A DNA stretch of 64,000 bases. It comes from Dermatophagoides farinae (lineage: Eukaryota; Arthropoda; Arachnida; Sarcoptiformes; Pyroglyphidae). Both the position numbers and the translations under genes were made by a program. Shown here piece by piece: positions 27,480-38,832 of the stretch. Location: contig NW_027461515.1 in assembly GCF_024713945.1 (NCBI RefSeq), positions 1 through 64,000 of the forward strand, read 5' to 3'. Numbering within the stretch: position 1 is the stretch's first letter; every line of letters begins with the position of its first letter. Under the pieces are notes generated by a model. That model was given only the letters and a program-made list of their open reading frames with translations. It ran no database searches and was not told the DNA's origin.

Positions 27480-28641
27480 TCATGTTGATTTATTTTTTCT
27501 TGTTAAGTAAACCAAAAATATAAACGTAATCAATGCCCATATGTAGCCTTCGTAAACATTTTTTAGTTTAGAAATATTATTTACAGCCTACCGGAAGTTT
27601 CAGCATAGTTAACTTACTCTTACATCTGAAAACACAAATTCGCTACCATCGCTAAGTTTGATCGTGCACGAATCGGTTCTGAGGTCCGAAGGGCTGCATT
27701 GCAAATAATCAATGTGTCTGTCTTCTCCAAAAAAATTTACCACGCTGGGGAAAAGTTCAAAAGCGTATTTTCCAATAGCACTTGTCTGCTGGTAGGGATA
27801 TAAACTAAACTCTTTTGATAATACCCATTGCGTCAACTCCTTTGGTGGGATCATTTTTTTCGTCGCTATGTCTGAATCTTTCAAATGATAAAGCGTGTTT
27901 ATACTCTTAGAATACTAAAAGATAATATTATTTGCAAGCACTTACCAATAATAACTCATTAGTCAAATTTCTATCTGCGAATTTTGTAAATGCGATTTGA
28001 TCAAGTTCTGGGATCATTATTTTGTGAGTTATAACGTGAAGCTGCGGTCGGTTTAATGGCATTAAAACTGTTTTTTGAATATACTGATCAAATAATTTGA
28101 ATGGAAATGTACTTTTCTGCTGAACCGGAAAAGTAATGTCGAACGCGTCAGCCAGAGTCAGATAGCTCCATGCGCTGCCTGGCTCTTGTTGAAGTATTGC
28201 GATTTTGTTGTTTACCACTTTTATATCTTTTACTTTAAACGGAGATGTCATCGAGTAAACTGTTTTACCTGTCCGCGGACTGATCATAATAAAGTCGTTT
28301 GTTTTGGTAACAACAATCATAAAAACGTCAAGAGTAGAGGCTACGTAGAAATTGTTGTTAGGGTCAGTTAAAATCAAATTCGCTTGATGATTATCAGTAT
28401 CAAGGCTTTTCTTTATAAAATAGTACGAATCTACGTTTTCTATGACGCGTGCCCAAGACACTCTTTTTGTTTGATCTACCAATCCTTCCAAATTAATTTT
28501 GATCGTGTCGTTGTTTTCTTCTACATAAACTGAATAAACTTCCATGTTAAAGTCGTGAGTTTCATAATCTTTGTCTTGAACTTCTTCATAATTCTTAATT
28601 AATTGATTTTTTTCAACGTCTCTAACCTGAATCAGTGTCAT
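27480..28641 (-). CDS. Unrecognised protein with C-terminal membrane anchor, 366 aa, two introns
   Basis: Exons 28641-27946, 27914-27618 and 27587-27480 join in frame over introns of 31 and 30 nt, both GTAAGT. Exon 3 supplies the segment YEGYIWALITFIFLVYLTRK, a single hydrophobic helix followed by a short basic end, as in tail-anchored or type I ER proteins. No signal peptide is seen at the chosen ATG; an in-frame stop lies five codons upstream. The body is rich in beta strands with a few repeats of the TVYSMTSPFKVKDIKVVNNKIA kind, compatible with a propeller. EMC1 was considered because of this layout, but its conserved C-terminal domain is not recognisable. It converges with pepN, leaving 31 bp. 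Confidence 0.65.
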
Positions 28642-28807
28642 TTCGTATACCAGTTATTAAATAATCAAATGGCAATTGTGTATAGCTTCAATCTAGACAA
28701 ATATCGCGGATTCAATCTTAGTACTGCTAATTATTATAATTAGTTTATTTGGCAGCTTATTTTATTCAATATTATTTTTAAATTATCAGATTTTAATAAG
28801 CCTTAAT

Positions 28808-29482
28808 ATGGCAGATGAACGCCATATCGAAGTTATTTTACATGAGCTTGTTGATAGAACATGTGTAAAACTTATTAACGCAGTGGCTTTGTTGATATCA
28901 TCTTTAACTGTACAGTCTCATTCTTCTGTCTACGTGTGTTGGTATAACAATAAAATTACTGCCAAGGTCCAAATGGGCATCATCAAAAACTGTCAACAAC
29001 TATTTATGAGTCTTTCTGCAGATCTCGTGGTTTACCAAACGCTTTGTGATATTGATAAACGCCACGCTTACGCCCAGCAATTCTTGTCTAAATATTCATT
29101 TTTTTTAAAGGATTTGTTTTCTGATGTAGATTCGGAAGAAGAAAAAATAGTCCAAGGATTGTCTAATTTTGACTTGTACAAAACGCTGGCCCAACTTAGC
29201 TTGAACAGATCCATTAATGCTTTGAGCAATGAACAAATTAAAAAATTAAAATTTTGTGTGTTAAATGCGAATCCGCTGATTTTTCCGGAAAATCAAACCT
29301 TTAACCCTTATTCATTAGTGTCAACTAATAATGCAAAAATTGATGTCTACAAAATTTCGACTCAAAAAGACGGCGAGTCAGAAAACCTTGAATGGCTTTG
29401 CAAAGATTCCGTAAACGAAAATGAAAGTGTAGATCTTGATGGTGATAATTATATCTATAACCGTATTTATTCTTTTCCATAG
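28808..29482 (+). CDS. Unrecognised protein, 224 aa
   Basis: The frame runs from ATG 28808 to TAG 29480-29482. The N-terminal half is helical (ILHELVDRTCVKLINAVALLISSL) and could pass for a histone-fold-like or Mediator-like helix pair, but no diagnostic residue is present. A short acidic stretch, DVDSEEE, occurs near residue 105. The C-terminus is acidic and polar. It ends 47 bp before the convergent nuclease gene. It is divergent from the membrane-anchored gene, with 166 bp of AT-rich DNA between starts. Confidence 0.6.
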   Translation: MADERHIEVILHELVDRTCVKLINAVALLISSLTVQSHSSVYVCWYNNKITAKVQMGIIKNCQQLFMSLSADLVVYQTLCDIDKRHAYAQQFLSKYSFFLKDLFSDVDSEEEKIVQGLSNFDLYKTLAQLSLNRSINALSNEQIKKLKFCVLNANPLIFPENQTFNPYSLVSTNNAKIDVYKISTQKDGESENLEWLCKDSVNENESVDLDGDNYIYNRIYSFP

Positions 29483-29529
29483 GAAGCATAGATTATTTTT
29501 ATTTCTTGTCTATTTTATTAAGGCAAAAC

Positions 29530-32500
29530 CTATTTCGAACTTTGCTTGGTGTTACCGTGACGATTTTTTTTTTTTTTTTTATTGTTGTATTTGGCTGGCA
29601 CGGGAGGCGAAGTACTACATGACGGTAGTTGTGAAAAGTTCGAAGAGCCAGCAAAAGAACTTTCGTAAACTTGTTGCTTTTCTGGACATTCCTGTGAGAA
29701 ATAATGCATCATATCGTCCTGTTCGACTGCTTTGGCGCTATTGGTGTATTGTTGATGTGGGAATGTGTGGAAATTATTATTAACGTCGTGGTTTTGATTA
29801 GAATTATGAGCTGGGTATGCTGTGTCAATATGACTGTTGTACGAATCGTAATAATTCTGAGCTGCTATATAGTTGTAATTATCAAATATTGGAACTTGCT
29901 GATACTGAATAGTGTTTGGATAAACTGAACCGTATTTCTGATGTAGCATGTTCCGCTGTGGTGTTTCCCCATAATGCGTAGTTGGCATGTGTGGAAATGT
30001 GGAAGACATAGAACCTTCCACTGCGTGCTCATTTTGTTTATTCATATATTCATAATTGTCGTTATTGTAATTTCGAAACTTATCTTTAGGATGGTTAATT
30101 AAATATGCGTTAGTCAATTGTCTTTTAAAACTTTCTTGATGATAAAGTGAATCGTTAAAATGATTGCAGTTCGCGTTTGTTAACGATTTCTTAATTGTTG
30201 GCTGTCTCCTCTTAGCGCTCTTTTGCATAATGATATTATTAGTTGTGTGCAGCATGTCCCCGATTGACAAGTTAGCTTTATTACCCTCTAAAACATGAAA
30301 ATTCTGCTCATGAATATTATGAATATTTCGCTTATCAGTGTGAGACTGAGGAACTCTTGTATGCTTGTCTATTTTCAAATTTTTTTTTAGTTGACTAACT
30401 AATTCCTCAGGATTTGTTCTGTACAAATTGATTAGTTCGGCGAGTTCTGACAGGAAATCAGAAACTGGAGGTTCGAAGATTACTTTCTTGCTTAAGAAAG
30501 CTTCTGCCAAAATGGGTGAAGTGAATTGTACAGCTAACAAGCAAAAATGTTTCAAGTAGTTTTGAAATTCGGACATTCGTAAACACGGATTTTCAGCCTC
30601 TTGCAATTTTTTCATTGCTTCATTATCGATCTGTGTTTTGATACAGATAAAAATATCAGCGGATACTAAATCAATAAACTCTAGCGAATCCGTAAATAGT
30701 CCATTTAAATTTTTATGTTCGAGACTAACCGCTGCGGAACATTGAATTTTTTCCCAGTCGTTGTGCAAAATAGGCTGCAAAATAACGAATATGTCTCTTG
30801 AATAAGCATTTTCTTTCATCAATAACCTAATACTTTTTGATTTTGAACTAGGAGCTTTCGTGCTAGATTTAATATTAAAATGGTTCAGTAGTTCATTTGA
30901 CAACGTTAATCCTGATTCTAATAAAGAGTTGAAAAAGTTTTGCGTCAGTTTTTTTTTAAAATCGCTTTTTAACCTGGAGGTTGTCGAATCGCATATTTCG
31001 CCATCTTCGGTGTTCAGATTAATGTGCTTTTCCAAACAATCAAGTATTTCAACAATATCATTCCACATAGGTGGACTCGTCAATTTTTCTGCGTAAGACA
31101 ATAATCGACCTTCGATGTTTTTACGTGAAACGATTTTTTTGCTGTTTCCTGTTGTTGACTCAATTTTAAAAACATTGTCAAGTTTTCTAACGAATTTATA
31201 TGCTGAAACGGACTGATTGAGAATTTGAATGTAATTTTTTGGTAGGAAACCAATTTCCAAGTTACTGCTGAATCTGATACTCGTGCTCGAATGATTCGTT
31301 GGAATAAAAGTTTTAATTTTCAACGAATTTCTTGTTTGGTGCGCCAAACTTTCCATAGCTTCTTCTTCTCCATGAATAAGAAAAAGATGTCGAGGGTTGA
31401 TTTCACGGATGTAGTTCAATAGATCATATTTGCCCGAGTGTGAAGGAAGCGGAAAGTATCTTTTTTTGCAATTTATTGTTATTAGCTTATCGTTTATAGG
31501 GGAACTTACTGTTTTGCTTCCCGACAAAATGGTATTGGCAATGCTTTTTCTCTGACAAGCACCGGTGAAAATGATCATGTTTTTTGAAGATCCACACCAT
31601 TCTTCAAACGCACGCCAACTGGGTCCTCCGTTCATAATTGCGGGAGAAGCGATTAAAATACAAGACTCGCTATTCAACCAAAAATCTGAATCGAGATTGG
31701 TAGTCTGTACTATGTTTAGTTGCTTAAAAAAAGAGATTCTGGCATCAGAAACTCTAGAATCAATTCTACCAGAATTCTTGTAGATGGTGTTATCTTGCAA
31801 CAAACTAAAAAGAGCTTGACCTTGAGCTGCAATATAGCCTGCAATGTAAATAGGATAGTTAATGTTATATAGAGAAAAAAACTCTGCAAAAATCGCAATA
31901 ATTTCTTGAAGCTTCCCTATTGATACAGAGGGAATTAACACCTTAGACCCTGTGACGCTCAGGGTTTCTAGCGCGGCAGATGCTATACCTTTAGCAGAAC
32001 TACGCATCGAATGTTTGTGCAAATTTCCATATGTACTTTCACATATTAAAATGTCTGTTTGTTGGTATTCCAAACGTGAGATTGTTGATAACGGCTTGGT
32101 AATCATTCCATAATTTAAATTTATGTCACCTGTGTACTTTATTACTAGATTTTGGTATTCTACTGAAAAAACGCTTGCGCCGACTGTGTGACCTGCACAT
32201 TCCACATGAATTTCAACGGGAGTCGCAGATACTTCCCGTAAAATAGTTCGAGAGTTGTTGAACAAAGTCGATATTCTGCTAGCGTACACTTGTAACTCCT
32301 GATTAGAATAATTCACGGGAGGCTGCTTGCAAGCGTCCGATATCAGTAATACAGACAGTTTTATCGTGGGGTAAGTCGCATACACAGGAATTTTTTGTAT
32401 TTAAACGAGAAAGCAAGTACGGCAGCGCGCCTGAATGGTCCAGATGATAGTGCGTGAGTAATATCAGATTAATCCGTTCGCTCAAAAACGTACCAATCAC

Positions 32501-32752
32501 TAACTCGTCGATAGTTTCTCTCACGTTCAACCACTTGTAAAAATTCGGAATCGGCTCCTCTGTGTTGTTTAAATGGTACCCACAGTCAAACATGACCCGA
32601 AATATTTCCTCGCCAATTGGCAAAGGCGCCGGAATAGAATTGTTCACGTCTGTGTAAGCATTTCTGTGCTTTTCTTTTTTAGACCAAGTCACAATCACAC
32701 AACTTCGTCCTATTTCTTTTCCCGCTCCTAGTACATCAACGAAAATAAACAT
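29530..32752 (-). CDS. Beta-CASP metallo-beta-lactamase nuclease, INTS11/CPSF73 family, with a one-base frame break
   Basis: Zinc-dependent endonuclease family that cuts pre-mRNA or snRNA 3' ends. Exon-like frame 1 starts at ATG 32752 (VDVLGAGKEIGRSCVIV) and includes the metal motif HYHLDH. Conserved sequence then continues in a second frame (PVYATYPTIKLSVLLISDA) matching the PIYMTHPT...LLEDY segment of INTS11. Further motifs are AGHTVGA, YTGD, ESTYG (motif A), SPAIMNGG, PSHSG (motif B His) and IHGEEEA (motif C His). The switch lies in a short interval containing a T6 run on the plus strand (32391-32396); dropping one base restores the frame. No GT-AG intron fits there. The C-terminal 330 residues are disordered, N/Q/H/Y-rich and end in poly-Lys. 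CPSF73 and INTS11 cannot be separated by eye. Confidence 0.75.
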
Positions 32753-33062
32753 TCCTTACTCTTTCTATTCGAGGAAAGGGACAAACGCTAATCACTAAAT
32801 TCAAAAAAACCTATTTAAAATTTCTATAATAAACAAATCTCGATGTACAACCAAATACATATTTACACGTTTTCTGAAATTACTAGCATGTCAATACTGA
32901 AATATTACCATTCTTAACTCACTTTTTTCGGCTTCCCAGTGTGTTTCACTAGCTATTTTTTGCTCTAGAACGATTAACACAAACAAACAACAAACACTGT
33001 TATACTTTAGGTAAAGTGTTTTAATGTATTTTTTTAATCATTTTAGACATTTATAAAGAGTT
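32753..33062. other. Divergent intergenic region, no gene seen
   Basis: About 310 bp between the start of the nuclease gene (minus) and the start of the small secreted protein gene (plus). Very AT-rich, with A and T tracts and a poly-T stretch shortly before the plus-strand ATG. No RNA gene or conserved element was recognised. Confidence 0.5.
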
Positions 33063-33413
33063 ATGAGGTTTAAACATATAATTTACAATTTTTTAATTGT
33101 TACGAATTGCGCGTCTGGACTGTTTTTAGTCGAAAACTTATCGTCACTTTTGACAAATCGAAACCCCGAAAATACGTTTTCGTACAACATGTCAGAGTTT
33201 CTTTCAAAGTTCGCCAACAACACGATAGACACAGTAAATAAAAATGTCCTTTCTCGGACTTTACTTAATAGATTTCTTCTTGGCCAAGACCTAAACCTTA
33301 TCAAAAAAACCGCTGGAAACGCTAAAAACTCCATAATCAACACGCCAGAAGGCTCTAACGCATTACTTGCTCTTAACCAACTCAGAGGCAGTCTCACTCG
33401 GTTATTCAATTGA
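33063..33413 (+). CDS. Small secreted protein, 116 aa
   Basis: The N-terminus MRFKHIIYNFLIVTNCASG is a plausible signal peptide: a basic start, a hydrophobic core and a small-residue cleavage site near 19. The mature part is about 97 residues, helical, rich in Asn and Leu, and without cysteines. It is not recognised as any family. Its stop overlaps the stop of the convergent minus-strand gene by eight bases (33406-33413). In an intracellular parasite, a short orphan of this type could be an exported or vacuolar protein, but nothing beyond the leader supports this. Confidence 0.6.
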   Translation: MRFKHIIYNFLIVTNCASGLFLVENLSSLLTNRNPENTFSYNMSEFLSKFANNTIDTVNKNVLSRTLLNRFLLGQDLNLIKKTAGNAKNSIINTPEGSNALLALNQLRGSLTRLFN

Positions 33414-36400
33414 TCATCACGAGATCGAAAAACTCTATGTTCGCATCCAAAGGCATGTTCGAAACTTGCAATGGAGGAATCTATAATTTATTTTTAAAAC
33501 CAGTAAACTTACTTCGTATTCACCAGACATAATCCATAATTTATATGCTTCTTGTTTAGAAGGCATTTCTTGTAGCAACAATTGTAAATAACACTTCTTA
33601 TTAGGTTTAATGCCTTCAGCCGGTGGCAAAAACTCCCGTGGATCTACGTACTCTGACGAATCAAAATCTTTTACTGCATCCACAACATTTTTGCTTAAAA
33701 AGTTTTCTTCTTTGGTCTTTAGATTTTTTTTAGTTTTTAACCGCGAGTCTAATACAAATATCAAAGGCCATATAAGCATTTTATTGTTTACATTTTCTTT
33801 TTCCCGTGGTTTTGTAATTTTTATTTCTACGTCCTGGACAGGTTTTTTCGGTAAAACACACGGCATGTTCCAAAGCAGCGTTGTTCTATTCGTTGATTCG
33901 CAGGTTAACTTACGCGAAAGCAGTTTACGAATAGCAACTGTTTCAAACTTTGTTGGAAACACAGGAGGTACCCCTAGGTTTTGGAAATTTCGTACAATCA
34001 TAATGTAAGCCCAGCATAAAAGCCTTTCTTCTAAGGTAAGCGATTTTTGAGTTTTATCCGATTGATAACGAACTACAATACGTCGCACTGTCTCACAAAT
34101 GCAAAATAGTAAAATGTTTACAAAACAATTCCGCACACCATAAGACCAGTGAAGTATCAAATAGAAAAAGTATTTATTCAACAGCAATTCGATGATGAAA
34201 CATAAAAATTGGTTATGCGTGATTAACAAAGCCAAGTTCTCGTATAAAAAATTCAAACAGCAAATCATTTGATGGACTAAATCACTAGATATAATCACTT
34301 CAACAGCTCTACGTAATACTCTGTGGTCAAAGCTTTGACTGATTGCGCGATTTGTTTTACCATACGTAGTAAACCAAAGATCGATATAGTTGAAAGCACT
34401 GTTTAATCCCACTCGGTCGTAGAGACTAGTGCGATGCAGTATGAATTGCAGGAATACTGCTAGCAATTTTTCATTCGTCAACAAGATGCACGAGCAATGC
34501 AGCATTGCGTCAGGCATTTTATTTAACGGTCTTGATCGTATCTCAATGAGAAACGCTTTAAGTAAAGTCGCATAACCTGGTATTAAATCCCATCTTAAAA
34601 AAATGCGCTTGTGAGACCTATATATTTCAAACAAATTGCACATAAACTGAATCCAAGAACCGAAAAAATAGAAAAATAAACTGTTACGTTGTTTAAGCCA
34701 CGTATAATTATGATCTTTCATGATGTCAAGTACGTTCTTTTCTTCATTAAAAGAATCTCTATAGTATTTTTGTAGCAAATCTGTCAACGGATGCCAATCG
34801 AGCACGACCTTTAATTCTACAACACTGGGAGTTTGTTTATTTGCCCAATTGTTTTTTTTTATTAACGAACTATTATCTAAAAGAAAATCTGCGCCTCTCC
34901 AACCTGGTAATTTAAAGAACTTCTCCTCTTCGCTTAATATGTTATTGATAATAAGTTTATTAAACGCTGGTAGTCTGACAAACAGTAATGCCAATACTTT
35001 TCCTATTTGTACTCGTTGCTTTTCGAACATTGCTGTAGAATTTATTTCTTTCATACAGAGAGACAGAAGATTAATTAAAATTTGCAAATGAAACTGACAA
35101 ACTTCTAATCTCGTCTTGAATAAAAGTATTTCTGTTATTCCTTCAATTGTTTTAAAAGAATTTTTTAATAACAGTGACTGATTCTCCGCGTCCAAAAGCA
35201 TATTTGACCCATCTTTGCAAATAACTGGAAGAGATGAATTTATTTGCTTTTGATCATAAACAAGCTTACGAAGAATAAGATTGGTATCTTCAATTTTTTG
35301 ACTCTCAGAAACCAATCTTCCATATTGAAATTGATTATTATTGGTGTTTGTGCCGTATCCTAATAAGTTTTTACTTATTTGATCTGATATTGTTACGGGT
35401 TTGGTTAATCCGACGAACAAAGTTGATTTATCCAATTGTAACTCGTTTTGAGTAAGTTTAATCTTTCTAGGCAACTTGACCAAAGCATTTATCGGGTTAG
35501 ACGGAGCTGTGGTTTTTGAAGGTTCACAACTTTTAAGATCTTCAGATTCGTTAAAAATCTCGTTACTATCTGAACTAACAATATTTTCGTTATAAGGTAT
35601 CGCGATTTCATCAGCAAACGCTTTCGAGATATCGAAACTTGTGTTATTTAACTTGACGTTTGATAATTTCTTTTTACTGTATTTTTTACCCTTAAATTTA
35701 CTAGCCTGTTTAAAAATTTTATTCCATTCTTGTGGATTCTCCGGGAAATAATAAGGCAATGAAGGGCTTATATTGCTAAGTTCCAGTTCTTCCCGTTGTA
35801 ATAATATTAGAAGTAACTTTAAATATGGCACTTTGATCGTCCAATTAATATATTCGTATGTTTGTATTAGTAAATCGGCTAAATCAAGTAATAAAATTTG
35901 GAAATCCACTAAAGACTCGACAGTTGTATAATGAAACGGTTGTTCTTTCACATTGTTATTCTTCAACAAATTTATTAAGGGGTTGATGACTTCCTTAGCA
36001 AGAGTAGCTGGTAATGAGAGTTGGCATTGAGCTGTGGAGGAACGTTGGTTACACTTTAATTGACATGTTTCGTGAAATTTGTTGATGTAAGAAGCGATTT
36101 TTTTATCCAAATCTCTTCGATTCACAATAAGAGAGACGTTGCGCATTAAAGGCGTCACAACAGAGTGTATACCACTCTCAGTATTAACACCAGAAAAAAT
36201 TTGTCGGAGAACTGGTATGTCTTGAATGACAATTATTCCTGAAATTAGCCCTCTTGACACTCCTTCGTCAAATATAATTTCGTTATATTCTACATCGTAA
36301 AATCTTCTGGATTCATTGTTTGTAAACTCGACGTCAAAGAGTTTAATAAATGGAATCCAGGCTTCACCATAATAGACAGGCCCATCTAAATTGTTTCTTT

Positions 36401-37439
36401 TTCTGTATAGCAAAATTGTCAAACCATGTTCTCTCAAAAGGTCTGCTGAAATTTTAAAAGATAACTCAGGAGCGTCTTTTTTAAGTGCAAAAGGACTATT
36501 GTTTTGAATGCAATGTTTCTTATATTCCAATAATTTTTCTTGTAGATCTTTATAATCTTCAGCATGATCTTCTTCGGCATTAATATTGATGTTTTTATTT
36601 TCCACAAAATCAATTTCCTCATCGTTGGTCGAGTACTCTGATTTCATAGAATAACTACTTGATAAAACTAGTTTTGAACATTCAGGAAAATAATTTTCGT
36701 CTGGTAGATGAATCCAATGAGGCGTAATAGTAGGCTTAGTCCAGCTTGTACAAGACGTTAAATTCAATTCACTTAGTCGAATCTTAACCATCCATTCATT
36801 GTTTAGACATTCAGCTTCGTCATTATTTTGTATATGAACTACATCTTCCAAATCATCTTGATAATTTGGTTTACTTTTATGAAAATCTGCTAATAACTCA
36901 ATAAATGAAAGACTCATATTACAAATTTGAGTAATTTTAAATTGGAATTCAATGTGAACGTCTTTGTGCGAGGATAGTGTGAAATTATTATGCACTGGAC
37001 CTACTGCCAAATTGTACGACGGTATGCAAATATAGCCCACAATACCTGCATTGTTAAAAGCGTCTATGCGGTATAACGAGAGTATTAAATACGTAATTTT
37101 GAGACGTTCAATGTAATTGCCACCGTTCCATTGGAAAGACCAGGTTTCGCAAATAGATAAAGCTTGATTTTTAGAAGTGACTACTGATGATCGAGCTAAA
37201 TTTTTATCCCAAGCAGCAACTAAAACATATTGGCATTTTTTATTTTCTAAATTTGTAATTTTAATCTGGGATAGTTCTATTGCAAAATTAAAAATTGATA
37301 CGAACTCAGATGGCTTGTCAGAAATGCTATAATTCTGTATCGGAGAAGTGCTAAAAAGCGGTATGCCAAATATATTGTTGAGCTTCTCTGATGCTAAAAA
37401 CTGAAATTCACCTGGCCTCTTAGAGCATATATTACCCAT
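33406..37439 (-). CDS. Large protein with N-myristoyl/palmitoyl signal and C2-like N-terminus, one 32-nt intron
   Basis: Exon 1 is 37439-33513; an intron at 33481-33512 (GTAAGT...TTATAG) leads to exon 2, 33480-33406, giving 1333 aa. The start MGNICSKR fits an N-myristoylation site (Gly2, basic +5 to +8) with Cys5 as a palmitoylation candidate, so attachment to the inner face of a membrane is likely. Residues 50-180 and 330-430 contain beta-rich stretches (YVLVAAWDKN, LTILLYRKRN, YYGEAWIPFIKLFDV) compatible with C2-type domains. The rest is mostly helical, armadillo-like, including a hydrophobic part near 1090-1130. A DOCK-like layout was considered but the catalytic DHR2 signature was not found. 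Function unknown. Confidence 0.7.
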
Positions 37440-37610
37440 AATTCATTTGTTCAATACTATGATCTGTTCTAAATCTCGTTAACATAAAATATATACCTAA
37501 GCAGATTCAATTAAATCTTGCAAAACCAATTTTTAACACTAGTTTTCGTAAAATGTGCACCCAACTTTAAACGTGTTGTGTTCTATAACAAACACAATTA
37601 AAATTTATTT

Positions 37611-38729
37611 ATGATAAACCCTAATGGCATTCAAGAATATTATTTTTCTTTGGAGATGTCCGATCCTCCCAGCTTTTCTATAATTAATTTACCGGATATT
37701 GAAAAAAAAAATAATAATAATAATAAATCAGGTGATCTGGTTATAAATACTCACACTCCAGGTTTAGAAAAAAATTCAATTACTAGTGATTTACGAACCA
37801 ATTTTAAGCAATACGATGATATCCTAACACTTTATTCAACCAATGTTTTATACTACAGAGTAGTAAACCCTGATGGTAAAATTCCAATTTTATTTATTCA
37901 TGGTGGCCCAGGTGACACTCATGCCGTGTTTTCTAACATTGAATTAGATAATCGATCTTACAAATTTATCTTGTATGATCAATGCGGTTGTGGCAAAAGC
38001 CGAACCGGTAGAAAAATAATTAACCTTCCAGTGTCCGAATTGGTAGATCAAATAGAAGAGCTTAGAAAACATTTGAATATTCAATCATGGTTATTGTTAG
38101 GTTATAGTTACGGTGCTTATATTGCATTAAATTACAATAAAATATATCGAAAACATGTGACTGGAATTATAATGGTCGCGCCGTGGTTTGGATCGGACAA
38201 AATGTTTTGCTCTTATTTCAAGATTGGCAATCTTGTGTGTAAAGATTATTTACAACAGTTTATCAGATTGTTAAAAAAATATTATGGAAATTTTAATCAT
38301 AAGTCGGCTAAAACTATTGCATTGATTTTTAAACGTTGCATGAACAGCTGTTCGATTCCAGAAAAATTTGAAATTGCTCAAGCGTGGACTCGTTTACAAT
38401 ACTTTTTAATTAAAGGCGAAAGCCCAGGAAATGTTCATTTTGATTTGAACGAAGATGATCTTTCAATTATTTTACAACAAATACAGAATCTGTCAAAATC
38501 GTTCCCGTTGAATAAAAGTCAACTTGAAGAATTACATCATAAAACTACTAAAATATGGGTTATACAGGGGTATTCTGACTTGGTTTGCGAGTTCAGTGAG
38601 GTTCGCAGGTTGGTTAAAAAATACCAGTTAATGAAATTTATTGTCTTGCCCAACACCCCTCACGACATAAATAGCCTTCAAATATTAGCAGGCATTAAAA
38701 ATATTTTAAATGAAATTAAAATTTATTAA
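37611..38729 (+). CDS. Proline iminopeptidase-like alpha/beta hydrolase (S33)
   Basis: A 372-aa alpha/beta-fold peptidase. HGGPG at 97-101 forms the oxyanion hole, and YDQCGCGKS follows, matching the YDQRGxGxS of prolyl aminopeptidases. The nucleophile elbow is GYSYG at 164-168 with Ser166. The acid is probably Asp in VIQGYSDLVCE near 325, and the base His in NTPHDIN near 350. Such enzymes cut N-terminal proline from short peptides, which would complement PepN, a poor remover of residues before proline. The N-terminal 60 residues are extra and Asn-rich (KKNNNNNKSGD). Met18 (MSDPPSFSIINLPD) is an alternative start. No secretion signal. Confidence 0.85.
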   Translation: MINPNGIQEYYFSLEMSDPPSFSIINLPDIEKKNNNNNKSGDLVINTHTPGLEKNSITSDLRTNFKQYDDILTLYSTNVLYYRVVNPDGKIPILFIHGGPGDTHAVFSNIELDNRSYKFILYDQCGCGKSRTGRKIINLPVSELVDQIEELRKHLNIQSWLLLGYSYGAYIALNYNKIYRKHVTGIIMVAPWFGSDKMFCSYFKIGNLVCKDYLQQFIRLLKKYYGNFNHKSAKTIALIFKRCMNSCSIPEKFEIAQAWTRLQYFLIKGESPGNVHFDLNEDDLSIILQQIQNLSKSFPLNKSQLEELHHKTTKIWVIQGYSDLVCEFSEVRRLVKKYQLMKFIVLPNTPHDINSLQILAGIKNILNEIKIY

Positions 38730-38832
38730 CGAAACACTAGTTCCAATAATAAATTGTTAGGCGGCTCTTTTTTAGTGTTTGTCCAAGTTTAAGCGGTTAT
38801 CACAAGGTTGACTCTGGCTGATTTATATAATT

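Noticed and set aside
27480-28641. EMC1 as identity of the C-terminally anchored protein
   Set aside because: Only the overall layout (beta-rich body, one C-terminal helix) fits; the conserved C-terminal domain and a signal peptide were not seen.
29436-29928. Open frames on the plus strand (29436-29783, 29704-29928) opposite the nuclease gene
   Set aside because: They lie antisense to the low-complexity C-terminus of the INTS11-like gene, have no family signal, and arise from its N/Y/H-rich codons.
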